A stretch of DNA of 31,094 nt from a virus. The stretch lies in IMG/VR virus record IMGVR_UViG_3300049732_000377, positions 1-31,094 of that record; one strand, given 5' to 3'. The position numbers and the translations under genes are program-made. Positions 14,816 to 20,598 of this stretch are shown in pieces. Numbering within the stretch: position 1 is the first letter of the stretch; each line of letters begins with the position of its first letter. The notes beneath the pieces are model-generated. The model did no database searches and was not told the origin of the DNA. It saw only the letters and a program-made list of their open reading frames with translations.

Positions 14816-14861
14816 TGGTGGCCTGGGACGGAGTTGAACCGCCGACACGCGGATTTTCAGT
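14816..14861 (-). other. attP: attP core: 3' half of a tRNA-Phe(GAA) gene
   Basis: Read on the minus strand, this segment is exactly the last 46 nt of a tRNA-Phe gene: anticodon loop CTGAAAA (anticodon GAA), the 3' strand of the anticodon stem TCCGC, variable loop GTGTC, T-arm GGCGG-TTCAACT-CCGTC, acceptor strand CCAGGCC, discriminator A and encoded CCA. The 5' half is missing: upstream bases cannot pair with the anticodon stem or the acceptor strand. Phages that integrate at tRNA genes carry such a 3' fragment so the host tRNA is restored. The integrase lies close by on one side and phage operons flank both sides, so this looks like attP of an unintegrated phage rather than attL or attR. Confidence 0.88.
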
Positions 14862-14979
14862 GCCGGCGCCGTTCGCCACCTTCGGGCATCTGGTCACGGC
14901 CGATACGCAGGTCGTGTAGCCCATCGAGCTTTGCGGGCCCGATACTCGCTCCGTGCCCGGCCCGGTCAGGACCAAGCAC

Positions 14980-14990
14980 GTACCAAGTAC
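14980..14990. promoter_or_regulatory. Palindromic operator candidate at the early promoter start
   Basis: GTACCAAGTAC is a palindrome (GTAC-CAA-GTAC) placed over the expected transcription start of the minus promoter. ACCAAG is repeated 11 bp apart (14971 and 14982), one helical turn, and GGACCAA recurs at 14969 and 15005, consistent with protein binding on one DNA face. Confidence 0.45.
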
Positions 14991-14994
14991 CGGG

Positions 14995-15023
14995 AATCTA
15001 CGCCGGACCAATGCGCGTGTCAA
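14995..15023 (-). promoter_or_regulatory. Sigma70-type promoter for the early operon
   Basis: On the minus strand TTGACA (15018-15023) is followed after exactly 17 nt by TAGATT (14995-15000), giving a consensus -35 and a 4/6 -10. Transcription would run left through the attP core into the early operon at 14733. It is divergent from the promoter of the Fis-type gene, so the two share one control region. Confidence 0.65.
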
Positions 15024-15045
15024 GTGGGGAAGATGAACCCCCCAC
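15024..15045. promoter_or_regulatory. Inverted repeat between divergent promoters
   Basis: GTGGGG (15024-15029) pairs with CCCCAC (15040-15045). It begins at the base next to the minus -35 box and ends eight bp before the plus -35 box, an ideal place for a regulator to control both promoters. Confidence 0.45.
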
Positions 15046-15052
15046 AAATCCC

Positions 15053-15081
15053 GGGACAACTCGGGCGGGAAGCCCTATATT
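15053..15081 (+). promoter_or_regulatory. Promoter of the small Fis-type gene
   Basis: GGGACA (15053-15058, 4/6 to TTGACA), 17 nt, then TATATT (15076-15081, 5/6 to TATAAT). The -10 ends only nine nt before the ATG at 15091, so the transcript would start at or within a few nt of the start codon. No ribosome binding site is visible. Confidence 0.55.
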
Positions 15082-15090
15082 TAGTGGGCC

Positions 15091-15315
15091 ATGGCGTTGG
15101 ACAGCAGAGAGCAGGTGCTACGCGCGCTGCGCGCGGCCCATTGGAACGTCAAGGAGGCGGCCGCCGCCCTGCGGGTCAGCCGCCAGGCCGTCTACGATGC
15201 CATGCGGCGCTTCGGCATCGAGCGCAAGCCGTCCCAGGAAGATCCCGCCGTCGTGAGCGAGCGCGCCCGGCGCTCGGCCAACGCGCGCTGGGAGCGCGAT
15301 CGGCAGCCGGCCTAG
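15091..15315 (+). CDS. Fis-type helix-turn-helix regulator (74 aa)
   Basis: Residues 7-45 (REQVLRALRAAHWNVKEAAA, then LRVSRQAVYDAMRRFGIERK) are a Fis-family HTH as found at the C-terminus of NtrC-type activators. The tail is basic (ERARRSANARWERDRQPA). With only this domain it should be a direct DNA-binding regulator, probably of the divergent early promoter, a place usually occupied by repressor or Cro genes in temperate phages. A larger regulator with a similar HTH is encoded at 17132. The stop TAG overlaps the integrase stop within CTAG (15312-15315), so the two genes converge. Confidence 0.8.
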   Translation: MALDSREQVLRALRAAHWNVKEAAAALRVSRQAVYDAMRRFGIERKPSQEDPAVVSERARRSANARWERDRQPA

Positions 15316-16709
15316 CCGGTCTTCTTCTCGAACCTGAGCGTCATCTGCAGCGCGGCCTCGCGCTCGCGGGTCTTCTCCATCTCCCAGGCCGCCACCTTCG
15401 CCACGGCGGCCGCGCGATCTCGGAGCGTGTCGATCTTGTACCGCTTCGCCATCGCGATCGTCTCCCAGCCCACCATGTAGCAGGCGGCCAGCAGGTCGCC
15501 GGTGGCCAGGTAGACGTTGCGGCACGCCGTCCGCCGGAAGTCGTGCGGCTTGCGCTCCTCGAGCCCGGCGCGTTTACACGCTGAGATCCAGGCCCTCCGG
15601 AAGTAGCGGATCGGGTCGCCGCCGCGGTGGAAGATGAACGGGACCTTGCGGCGCTCGCCGTCCCCGCGCGCCGCGTCGAGCTGCGCCTCCACGGCCTCGG
15701 TGATGCGCCGCCGCTTCTCCAGCAGCTTCTTCAGCCGAGGCCAGCCGCCGAAGGGCAGCACGCGCGCCTGGCCGCTCTTGTTGACGGCGGCCGGCAGCGT
15801 GAGCGTGTCCGAGAACCAGTTGCAGGTCCTCCACTCCAGCGCGCGCGGCTCGGCGCTCCGCCACCCGGTCAGGAAGTAGAACTCGGCGAGGTCGGACAGG
15901 TCCTCGGGGCCGGAGCGCTCGTCGCCGGCGCGCAGCGCACGGTGCACCTTCTCGAACTCGTCGTCCTCGAAGAAGCCCTCGCGCGGCGGCGCCTCCCGCA
16001 TGAGCTGGATCCGCGGCGCGCGCGCCACCAGCGCGTGCCCGTTCTCGTCGAGCCGCTTCGTCGCGATGTTGAATGCCTGGCGCAGCACGGCCAGGTCCCG
16101 GTTGATGGCGCCGTTCGTCGCCGGCTTGCGCGCCCGCGCGCTGCCGTCCTTCAACTTCTTCAGCGCGACGCCGCCGCCCTGCTTCCGCCAGGTCTTGAAC
16201 TCGTCGATGCGCGCCTCGGTGATCTTGCGCGCCTTCACCTTCCCCTTGTTCCAGGTCGGGAACGCGAGCATGGTGCGGATCGACAGTTCCATCCGCTTCA
16301 CCGACCGGTTGCCCTCGTTGGCGTAGTGCGTCTTCACCAGGTCGAGCAGGTCGGCGAGCGTGGGCTCCTCCTCCTCGAGCCAGGGTAGCTTCCCGCCCCA
16401 CAGCTCGCGCAGCAACTTCTTCTTGAGCTTGATCGCGTCGCTCTTGTTGGTCGACCTGGTGGGCGCCTTGTGGCGTTCGCCCTCGTGCCCGTACGCCACC
16501 CACCAGAACGCGCTCTCCTCGATGGCGCGGTGCTCCGCTGGCCCTCGCCGGTGCGCGAGGCATCTCGTGCAGCGCCACTTCCCATCGGCCTCGGACTCGA
16601 CCGGGCCGGGGCACTGTGTTCGCGTCGTGTACCGCGGGCGGAACACGTGAGCGAACGGCCTGTCGCCCACCAGGTCCTCAAGAGGGATGTCGCGTCGTCG
16701 TGGGCTCAT
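15312..16709 (-). CDS. int: Tyrosine-recombinase integrase (465 aa)
   Basis: The C-terminal catalytic domain has all tyrosine-recombinase residues: Arg284 (TGWRSAEPRALEW), Lys311 on the beta hairpin (VNKSGQARVLPF), HDFRR (His389, Arg392), Trp415 (MVGWETIAM) and nucleophile Tyr424 (AKRYKI). A SAM-like core-binding domain precedes it (about 117-225, from PTLADLLDLVKTHYA). The N-terminus carries Cys residues (TQCPGP, WRCTRC), perhaps an arm-binding zinc element. The enzyme should recombine the tRNA-Phe-derived attP at 14816-14861 with the host gene. ATG at 16709 has GAGG about seven nt upstream. It converges with the Fis-type gene. Confidence 0.93.
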   Translation of the reverse strand: MSPRRRDIPLEDLVGDRPFAHVFRPRYTTRTQCPGPVESEADGKWRCTRCLAHRRGPAEHRAIEESAFWWVAYGHEGERHKAPTRSTNKSDAIKLKKKLLRELWGGKLPWLEEEEPTLADLLDLVKTHYANEGNRSVKRMELSIRTMLAFPTWNKGKVKARKITEARIDEFKTWRKQGGGVALKKLKDGSARARKPATNGAINRDLAVLRQAFNIATKRLDENGHALVARAPRIQLMREAPPREGFFEDDEFEKVHRALRAGDERSGPEDLSDLAEFYFLTGWRSAEPRALEWRTCNWFSDTLTLPAAVNKSGQARVLPFGGWPRLKKLLEKRRRITEAVEAQLDAARGDGERRKVPFIFHRGGDPIRYFRRAWISACKRAGLEERKPHDFRRTACRNVYLATGDLLAACYMVGWETIAMAKRYKIDTLRDRAAAVAKVAAWEMEKTREREAALQMTLRFEKKTG

Positions 16710-16848
16710 GGTGCGGCCTCAGGTGGTGTGAGAGTCAATGCGCAACAAACGTGCATGCCCACTCGCTATGCACTGGTATACAAGGGGCCGGCGCCTTACG
16801 GCGCGTGGCCCCCAGGCGCCGCTGCAAATGTCAGAATCCGGGCAGTCC
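16710..16848. other. Integrase upstream region
   Basis: This non-coding stretch should hold the integrase promoter, but I find no convincing -35/-10 pair. Its main feature is the hairpin at 16784-16812. It is less GC-rich than the genes around it. Confidence 0.4.
16784..16812 (-). terminator. Terminator-like hairpin
   Basis: GGGGCC (16784-16789) pairs with GGCCCC (16807-16812) and inside it GCGCC (16791-16795) pairs with GGCGC (16800-16804) around a TTAC loop. On the minus strand the stem is followed by TTGTAT, a weak T-tract, so it best fits termination downstream of the 43-aa gene. It also separates that gene from the integrase. Confidence 0.5.
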
Positions 16849-16980
16849 CTACTTGGGAGGAAATCCCGAACCGTCCTCCATCGTGTGGACGGGCGCGTCC
16901 TTCTCGACACCGCGTCCGGACACCAAACCAGTGATGGAAAGCCCACCGAACAGCAGCGCGATCAAGAGCCAACGTGACAT
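16849..16980 (-). CDS. Small membrane or exported peptide (43 aa)
   Basis: The ATG at 16980 has a strong GGAGG six nt upstream. The peptide is a short basic start and hydrophobic helix (MSRWLLIALLFGGLSITGLV) followed by a polar tail (SGRGVEKDAPVHTMEDGSGF, ending PPK). This is either a single-pass membrane peptide or an exported micro-protein; no lipobox Cys is present. It is too short for most gene finders. Its place between integrase and the plus-strand cassette, with its own ribosome site and a hairpin after it, suggests a lysogenically expressed accessory gene. Confidence 0.6.
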   Translation of the reverse strand: MSRWLLIALLFGGLSITGLVSGRGVEKDAPVHTMEDGSGFPPK

Positions 16981-17093
16981 GCTCAACCTCCATGTATAGC
17001 GACTGAGTAGTTATCGACAGGGCGGAGTATCTGTCCGGTACACGGCGAAGTCCACCGAAAACGCGTTTACACGCGCGGACTCGAAAATGGATA

Positions 17094-17123
17094 TTGACCG
17101 CTCATGGAATGCGCGCGTAAAGT
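17094..17123 (+). promoter_or_regulatory. Promoter of the GAF-Fis/7-TM cassette
   Basis: TTGACC (17094-17099, 5/6), 18 nt, TAAAGT (17118-17123, 4/6). The -10 ends eight nt before ATG 17132, implying a leaderless or nearly leaderless mRNA. A CGCG-flanked motif CGCGTTTACACGCG (17062-17075) lies just upstream and could bind a regulator. Confidence 0.55.
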
Positions 17124-17131
17124 CGCGGCCC

Positions 17132-17710
17132 ATGCAGCACGTGGAGCGACTGGTCGGCCTTTTCGTCGAAGCTCATCCCCGCGCCACGATGGACCGCATG
17201 CTCTCTTTCCTCTGCGGCGAGCACGCCGCGGCCGGCGCGCTTCTGTTTGCGCTGGTCGACGGCGCGCCAGTCCTCGAAGGCACTCGCTCACTGCACCACG
17301 AGCGGTGGCGAGTGTTCCAGGGCGCCTGGCAGGATCATCGCAACCGCCTTCTCGCCGGCGAGGTCATCGAGGGCACCGGCTTCGTCGCCGCCGGGCTCAC
17401 GCACCGCGGATCCGTCGTCGGCCTGCTCTTCCTCGATGCTCCGTCGCGCTTCCGCGCCGAGGGCATCGACGTCTACTTGTTCGCGCTCGCCAAGGCCTTG
17501 CTCAGCGCGCGCGCCCAGGGCCCTGAGCTGTCGCCAGGAGTCGGCGTCGACCAGCGCGCGCTGCTGATCGCCGTCCTGGAGCGGCACGAATGGAACATCG
17601 CTCGCGTCGCCAGGGAGCTGCAGGTGACGCGCCGTACCATCTACCTGCGCATGGTCCGCTACGGGATCAAGCGGCGGCACGTACCTAAGCTGGCGAAGCC
17701 GGTCATATGA
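17132..17710 (+). CDS. GAF-like sensor with Fis-type HTH (192 aa)
   Basis: Residues about 1-125 have a GAF-like pattern: an N-terminal helix (VERLVGLFVEAHPRATMDRM), strands AGALLFALVDGAPVLEGTR, and GFVAAGLTHRGSVVGLLFLD, typical of small-ligand or signal-sensing domains. Residues 140-180 (QRALLIAVLERHEWNIARVA, RELQVTRRTIYLRMVRYGIK) are a Fis-type HTH. This is the layout of NtrC-type activators without the AAA+ domain, so it would regulate sigma70-type promoters rather than sigma54. ATG 17132 is preferred over 17087 because the promoter -10 lies at 17118-17123. The stop overlaps the 7-TM gene (ATGA), so the sensor is coupled to a membrane protein. Confidence 0.72.
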   Translation: MQHVERLVGLFVEAHPRATMDRMLSFLCGEHAAAGALLFALVDGAPVLEGTRSLHHERWRVFQGAWQDHRNRLLAGEVIEGTGFVAAGLTHRGSVVGLLFLDAPSRFRAEGIDVYLFALAKALLSARAQGPELSPGVGVDQRALLIAVLERHEWNIARVARELQVTRRTIYLRMVRYGIKRRHVPKLAKPVI

Positions 17711-18372
17711 GGATTGCCATGCAGGCCGCGGTGACCACCGCGCTGGCCATGGCCCTCTGCGGGCTGGCCGTCCGGCGCCGACTCTCGCTGTGCTGGTCCT
17801 TCGAGCCCTACGCGCTCGCCATCATCGTCTGCGGGAACCTGGCCACGCTGTGGCCGGAGCGCTTCTTCAACCGGGACTTCTGGCTCTTCAAGCAGGCGGT
17901 CTACGACGCGTGCAAGGTCGCGATCGCGCTGGAGCTGTCCTGGCGGGTGCTGCGCGCGTTCCCCGGAGCCGCGCGCGCGCTCAGGCCCTGGATCTACGCG
18001 CTGCTCGCGGCGACCACCGTGATGGTCATCGTTGGCCCGCCCAGGACCTACGCGCGCATCGAGGAGTGGCAGCCGCGTGTGCTGCTGGGCGTGACGTGGC
18101 TGTTCGTGGCCACCACCATCGCCACGCTGTGGTACCGGATCCCCGTCCGCCTGTGGCACCGGGCTCTGCTGCTCGGGTTCTCCGTCTACATGGTGGTGTT
18201 CGTCGGCGTGCTGCAGCTCTTCCGAGTGAACGCGCCGTGGATGGGGTTGGTCGACGGTGGCGCGTATCTGCTTCTGACCTGGTCGTGGGCCGTTTTGGCG
18301 TGGCGCACCGAGCCGGTGCCCGCCGGCATGTCGCCGGCGCTCCTTCGGCGGCTCGGGATGGAGGCGCGTTGA
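17707..18372 (+). CDS. Seven-transmembrane protein (221 aa)
   Basis: About seven hydrophobic helices can be counted, roughly at residues 4-22, 34-50, 65-85, 98-113, 122-141, 150-170 and 178-197, for example WIYALLAATTVMVIVG and LLLGFSVYMVVFVGVLQLF. Between helices 2 and 3 is a soluble loop PERFFNRDFWLFKQAVYDA. There is no transporter motif or obvious signal-transduction output domain. The ATGA overlap with the GAF-Fis gene and TTGA overlap with the following gene make a three-protein system likely. It may sense or pass an envelope signal. The family is not named with confidence. Confidence 0.72.
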   Translation: MRIAMQAAVTTALAMALCGLAVRRRLSLCWSFEPYALAIIVCGNLATLWPERFFNRDFWLFKQAVYDACKVAIALELSWRVLRAFPGAARALRPWIYALLAATTVMVIVGPPRTYARIEEWQPRVLLGVTWLFVATTIATLWYRIPVRLWHRALLLGFSVYMVVFVGVLQLFRVNAPWMGLVDGGAYLLLTWSWAVLAWRTEPVPAGMSPALLRRLGMEAR

Positions 18373-19046
18373 CCGGCGCGTTCGTCGTCGCGATTGCCGT
18401 GGGCGCCCTGGTGGTGATGATCGGCTTTGGCCGGTACAGGCACCGTGAAGTCCTGCGGGACTGGTCGGGCATCCTGTCGCCGGAAGGCGCGCGCACGGTC
18501 GAGGCGGTGGAGGACCACGCCGCCATGGATCGCCACATGGCCGACGAGGCCTGGGGCCGCGCCATGATCGCCCAGGAGTCGCGCGAGTGGGCCGAGGCCG
18601 TGCGGCTGCTCGAGCTGGCCTATTGGGTGATCGAGGACGCGACCCCGGCGCGCCTGGAGCGCCTGCGCGCGATGACGCGCGTCTGCCGCCAGGCGGCGGC
18701 AGTGCTGCCGATGCCGGCCATCCAGACCGGGGCCTTCCGGCTGGGCCGGCTGCGGACCCTGGCTGGTGCTGGCGCCGCGTTGCACGCGATCCTGGTCGCG
18801 CCCACGGAAAGGATCGTGCTGCGCACGCGTCTACTGGCGGCCGGGCTGCGCATGGCGCTCTGGACGATGCGGCGGGCCCGAGCTGGCGCCGCACACCGGC
18901 CGGAGAGGGGGAAGGCCTGGCGCGCGTTCGATGCGGCGCTGGCCGACTGGAAGACGCTCGACGTCGAGCACCTCCAGACGTACCGGGCGGCGATGATGGT
19001 GCTGGCGGCCGAGCTGCGGCGCGAGGTGCCGGTTACGCTGTCGTGA
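18369..19046 (+). CDS. Membrane-anchored helical protein (225 aa)
   Basis: The TTG start overlaps the 7-TM stop (TTGA). Residues 3-20 form one membrane helix (GAFVVAIAVGALVVMIGF), followed by a basic turn and an all-helical cytosolic part: WSGILSPEGARTVEAVEDHA, EWAEAVRLLELAYWVIEDAT, ALADWKTLDVEHLQTYRAAM. WAEAVRLLELAYWV resembles a tetratricopeptide-like helix, but no clean repeat is seen. It probably works with the 7-TM protein, for example as a scaffold. Unknown family. Confidence 0.68.
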   Translation: MTGAFVVAIAVGALVVMIGFGRYRHREVLRDWSGILSPEGARTVEAVEDHAAMDRHMADEAWGRAMIAQESREWAEAVRLLELAYWVIEDATPARLERLRAMTRVCRQAAAVLPMPAIQTGAFRLGRLRTLAGAGAALHAILVAPTERIVLRTRLLAAGLRMALWTMRRARAGAAHRPERGKAWRAFDAALADWKTLDVEHLQTYRAAMMVLAAELRREVPVTLS

Positions 19047-19270
19047 ACCGCGGTATGATCCCGGCCCCGATGACCGATCCCAGGGGCATCCTTCGGCTGG
19101 TGAGGCCGCCGTCCGGCATGGGCCCGGACGAGGCCGAGCGACCGCTCACGGAAGAGGAGCTGCTCGCGCTGGTGGACCGTTGCGTGAGCGACCAGCACCG
19201 CTGGCTCGCGTATCGGGCCGTGGTGGAGATCGCTCGGCTGCGGCGGCAGGCGGCCGAGCGCGCCGACTAG
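19043..19270 (+). CDS. Small helical protein closing the cassette (75 aa)
   Basis: GTG at 19043 overlaps the previous stop (GTGA). Alternative starts are ATG 19055 and ATG 19070; TATGAT at 19054-19059 lies ten nt before the latter and could be a -10 for a leaderless transcript, but no good -35 is seen. The protein has a helical core (EEELLALVDRCVSDQHRWLA, YRAVVEIARLRRQAAERAD). Its stop shares CTAG with the stop of the converging zinc-ribbon gene. Confidence 0.6.
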   Translation: MNRGMIPAPMTDPRGILRLVRPPSGMGPDEAERPLTEEELLALVDRCVSDQHRWLAYRAVVEIARLRRQAAERAD

Positions 19271-19461
19271 CGGGCCTTCTTCTTCGGCGGCCGCCCGCGC
19301 GGCCGCGTTCCCGGCGCCACGTTCCAGTACTTGCTCTTGCAGCCTGCGCAGGACGCCGGAGGCTTCTCGCCTTCGGACTCCCAGACGTGGCTGCACCTGG
19401 TGCACGTGCAGCGGTAGCGCTTGATGGTGGCGATGACGCGGTAGGGCATCGTGTCGGACAT
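19267..19461 (-). CDS. Small zinc-ribbon protein with basic tail (64 aa)
   Basis: Four cysteines in two pairs (CTCTRC ... CAGC) form a zinc ribbon: IKRYRCTCTRCSHVWES and ASCAGCKSKYWN. The C-terminus is strongly basic (GTRPRGRPPKKKAR) and resembles an AT-hook-like or general nucleic-acid-binding tail. Start ATG 19461; an in-frame ATG four codons later is also possible. The stop lies within CTAG shared with the converging gene. Role presumably nucleic-acid binding. Confidence 0.72.
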   Translation of the reverse strand: MSDTMPYRVIATIKRYRCTCTRCSHVWESEGEKPPASCAGCKSKYWNVAPGTRPRGRPPKKKAR

Positions 19462-19472
19462 GGGAGCCTACC

Positions 19473-19664
19473 TCAGCCCCGCGCGCAATTCAGCCGGGTC
19501 AAGTCGGCGTTGGCTTCGCGCTGGCTCTTGTACGTGACGCCCGTCCACTCCCGGCGCTCCGGTTCGGCCAGGACGCCCGGCGCGGACATGACGCGAGTCA
19601 CCAGCATCTGCCCGATCTTCCCATCCGGATTCAGAGCGACGGCGTAGTAGCGGATCGTCTTCAT
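19473..19664 (-). CDS. Small phage protein (63 aa)
   Basis: ATG at 19664 has AAAGGGGGGAAGC just upstream, a usable ribosome binding site, and follows the metalloprotease gene by 11 nt. The protein is KTIRYYAVALNPDGKIGQML with TGVTYKSQREANADLTRLNC near the end, a compact alpha/beta pattern. The longer ORFs here are shadows of the metalloprotease gene. Family unknown. Confidence 0.65.
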   Translation of the reverse strand: MKTIRYYAVALNPDGKIGQMLVTRVMSAPGVLAEPERREWTGVTYKSQREANADLTRLNCARG

Positions 19665-19675
19665 GCTTCCCCCCT

Positions 19676-20398
19676 TTATGCCGCCGACTCGTCGGCCTTG
19701 CCCGCGACGCGCTCGAAGGCGCGGCCGCAGCGCGAGCACGTCGCCTGCCAGTCGTCGGAGGCCACGCGCACCTTGTTGGTGATCCCGGCCTTGGGGTCCG
19801 GGGTGCAGCCGCACAGGTAGAGGCGCATCCGGCTGCCGCTGCCGGCGCCGCGCGACTTGCCGCCGCGCGTCCCGATGCCCAGCGGGCAGCGGCGGAACTT
19901 CGCCACCGGGAGGCCCACGCCCGACCCCGCGCCCATGGTGAACATCGGCTTGCCGTCGTTGGGCTCGGGAAGAGCGGCGATCGCGTTCCACAGTTCCGGC
20001 GCGAAGTGCTCCTCCGAGTAGGCCTGCCCGCCGGCCTCGGCGTGGCGCAGCCCCAGCATCCTGCAGGCCGCCTTCCACTCGACTCCGTGCCCGGTACCGC
20101 GCCCGGCCAGTACGTGGGCCGTCTCGTGGATCGTGGTCCCGGCGAGCTGCACGGTGCTTTCCTCGCCCGTGGCCGCCACCTCCACGAACTCGACCGGGGG
20201 CTGCTCGCCGCGCTGCCAGGCCGCGTAGTAGCAGAGGCCGCGCACGCCGCCCGGGCCGGCCCCGTAGACGAGCTTTGCCGCCAGGAGGCGCTCACGCACC
20301 GGGGGCGCCGGGATCAGGGCCACCGCGAGGGCCCGGACCTCGTGGATGAACTGCTCCCGGGTCATCTTCGGCTTCGGCTGCTCGCTCGCGTTCTTCAT
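19676..20398 (-). CDS. SprT-like zinc metalloprotease (240 aa)
   Basis: TTIHETAHVLAGR gives the catalytic HExxH (His91, Glu92, His95) and GTGHGVEWK a third ligand (His104), the arrangement of SprT/Spartan-like proteases. The C-terminus has Cys196/Cys198 and Cys221/Cys224 (LCGC, CSRC), the zinc ribbon of the family. Eukaryotic Spartan degrades DNA-protein crosslinks; phage relatives are less understood. The ATG at 20398 is only six nt from the promoter -10 box and has no ribosome site, so its mRNA is probably leaderless. It is the first gene of an operon with the two small genes downstream, under the iterated operators. Confidence 0.82.
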   Translation of the reverse strand: MKNASEQPKPKMTREQFIHEVRALAVALIPAPPVRERLLAAKLVYGAGPGGVRGLCYYAAWQRGEQPPVEFVEVAATGEESTVQLAGTTIHETAHVLAGRGTGHGVEWKAACRMLGLRHAEAGGQAYSEEHFAPELWNAIAALPEPNDGKPMFTMGAGSGVGLPVAKFRRCPLGIGTRGGKSRGAGSGSRMRLYLCGCTPDPKAGITNKVRVASDDWQATCSRCGRAFERVAGKADESAA

Positions 20399-20404
20399 GG
20401 CCTA

Positions 20405-20433
20405 ATAATAGGCTACCGGGTAGCGTCTGTCAA
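20405..20433 (-). promoter_or_regulatory. Near-perfect sigma70 promoter of the metalloprotease operon
   Basis: On the minus strand TTGACA (20428-20433), exactly 17 nt, TATTAT (20405-20410). The -10 ends six nt before the start codon at 20398. The operator palindrome at 20412-20424 fills the spacer, so a bound protein would block RNA polymerase. Confidence 0.85.
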
Positions 20434-20490
20434 GGAAAAATACGCTACCGGGTAAATCTTTTCTGGTAGAACTAATCGCTACCGGGTTGC
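20412..20490. promoter_or_regulatory. Three iterated palindromic operators
   Basis: GCTACCGGGTAGC (20412-20424, perfect palindrome around a central G), GCTACCGGGTAAA (20444-20456) and GCTACCGGGTTGC (20478-20490) are spaced 32 and 34 bp, about three helical turns. A half-site TGGTAG lies at 20464-20469. The first sits between -35 and -10 of the minus promoter, the third just upstream of a TATATA stretch on the plus strand. This is the pattern of a cooperative repressor controlling divergent transcription. The regulator is unknown; either Fis-type protein or a gene outside the window is possible. Confidence 0.8.
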
Positions 20491-20528
20491 GTATATATGA
20501 ACAGAGACGGACAGCGAGGAGAGACAGC

Positions 20529-20598
20529 GGGGGCGACGTCTGGTGACGGGGACGGGGCTAGACCCGCAACCAAGGGGGTTCGATTCCCCCCGCCTCCA
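20529..20598 (+). ncRNA. tRNA/tmRNA-like small RNA
   Basis: A 70-nt sequence folds like a tRNA: acceptor GGGGGCG (20529-20535) with CGCCTCC (20591-20597; one G-T pair), a D-arm-like hairpin GTCT/GGAC (20538-20553), a short central hairpin CGGG-GCTAGA-CCCG (20553-20566), and a perfect T-arm GGGGG-TTCGATT-CCCCC (20574-20590), then A20598. There is no proper 5-bp anticodon arm and no encoded CCA. The start (GGGGGCGAC...GACGGGGAC) and end (CCGCCTCCA) resemble the tRNA-like part of tmRNA. A TATATA -10-like box (20492-20497) lies about 30 nt upstream, next to the third operator. Alternatives are a decayed tRNA, a tmRNA fragment captured by integration, or an RNA with its own job. Confidence 0.6.

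Larger units (their letters stand above)
14778..14973. repeat. Inverted 10-bp repeats flanking the att core (possible arm sites)
   Basis: GGTCCTGACC at 14778-14787 recurs as its reverse complement GGTCAGGACC at 14964-14973, on opposite sides of the core. A shorter pair, CTGCGTATC (14769-14777) and GATACGCAG (14901-14909), is similarly placed. Tyrosine integrases use short arm-type repeats around the core, so these are candidates. Confidence 0.5.

Noticed and set aside
14816-14886. A complete tRNA gene at the att site
   Set aside because: The bases upstream of the anticodon loop do not pair with the 3' anticodon stem or acceptor strand, so only the 3' half is present.
14787-15059. 90-aa minus ORF across the att core
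   Set aside because: It reads through the tRNA-Phe fragment and promoter region; such ORFs across tRNA sequence are usually spurious.
15569-17074. Identical 13-mer CGCGTTTACACGC at 15569 and 17062
   Set aside because: One copy lies inside integrase codons, and repeats of this length are expected by chance in 31 kb.
17790-19046. 418-aa plus ORF starting at 17790
   Set aside because: Its first 190 codons are a shadow of the 7-TM gene; the real gene begins at TTG 18369, overlapping the 7-TM stop.
20529-20598. Amber-suppressor tRNA with CUA anticodon
   Set aside because: CTA occurs in the central loop, but the arm has only about four pairs, a six-nt loop and no U33-like base before it.
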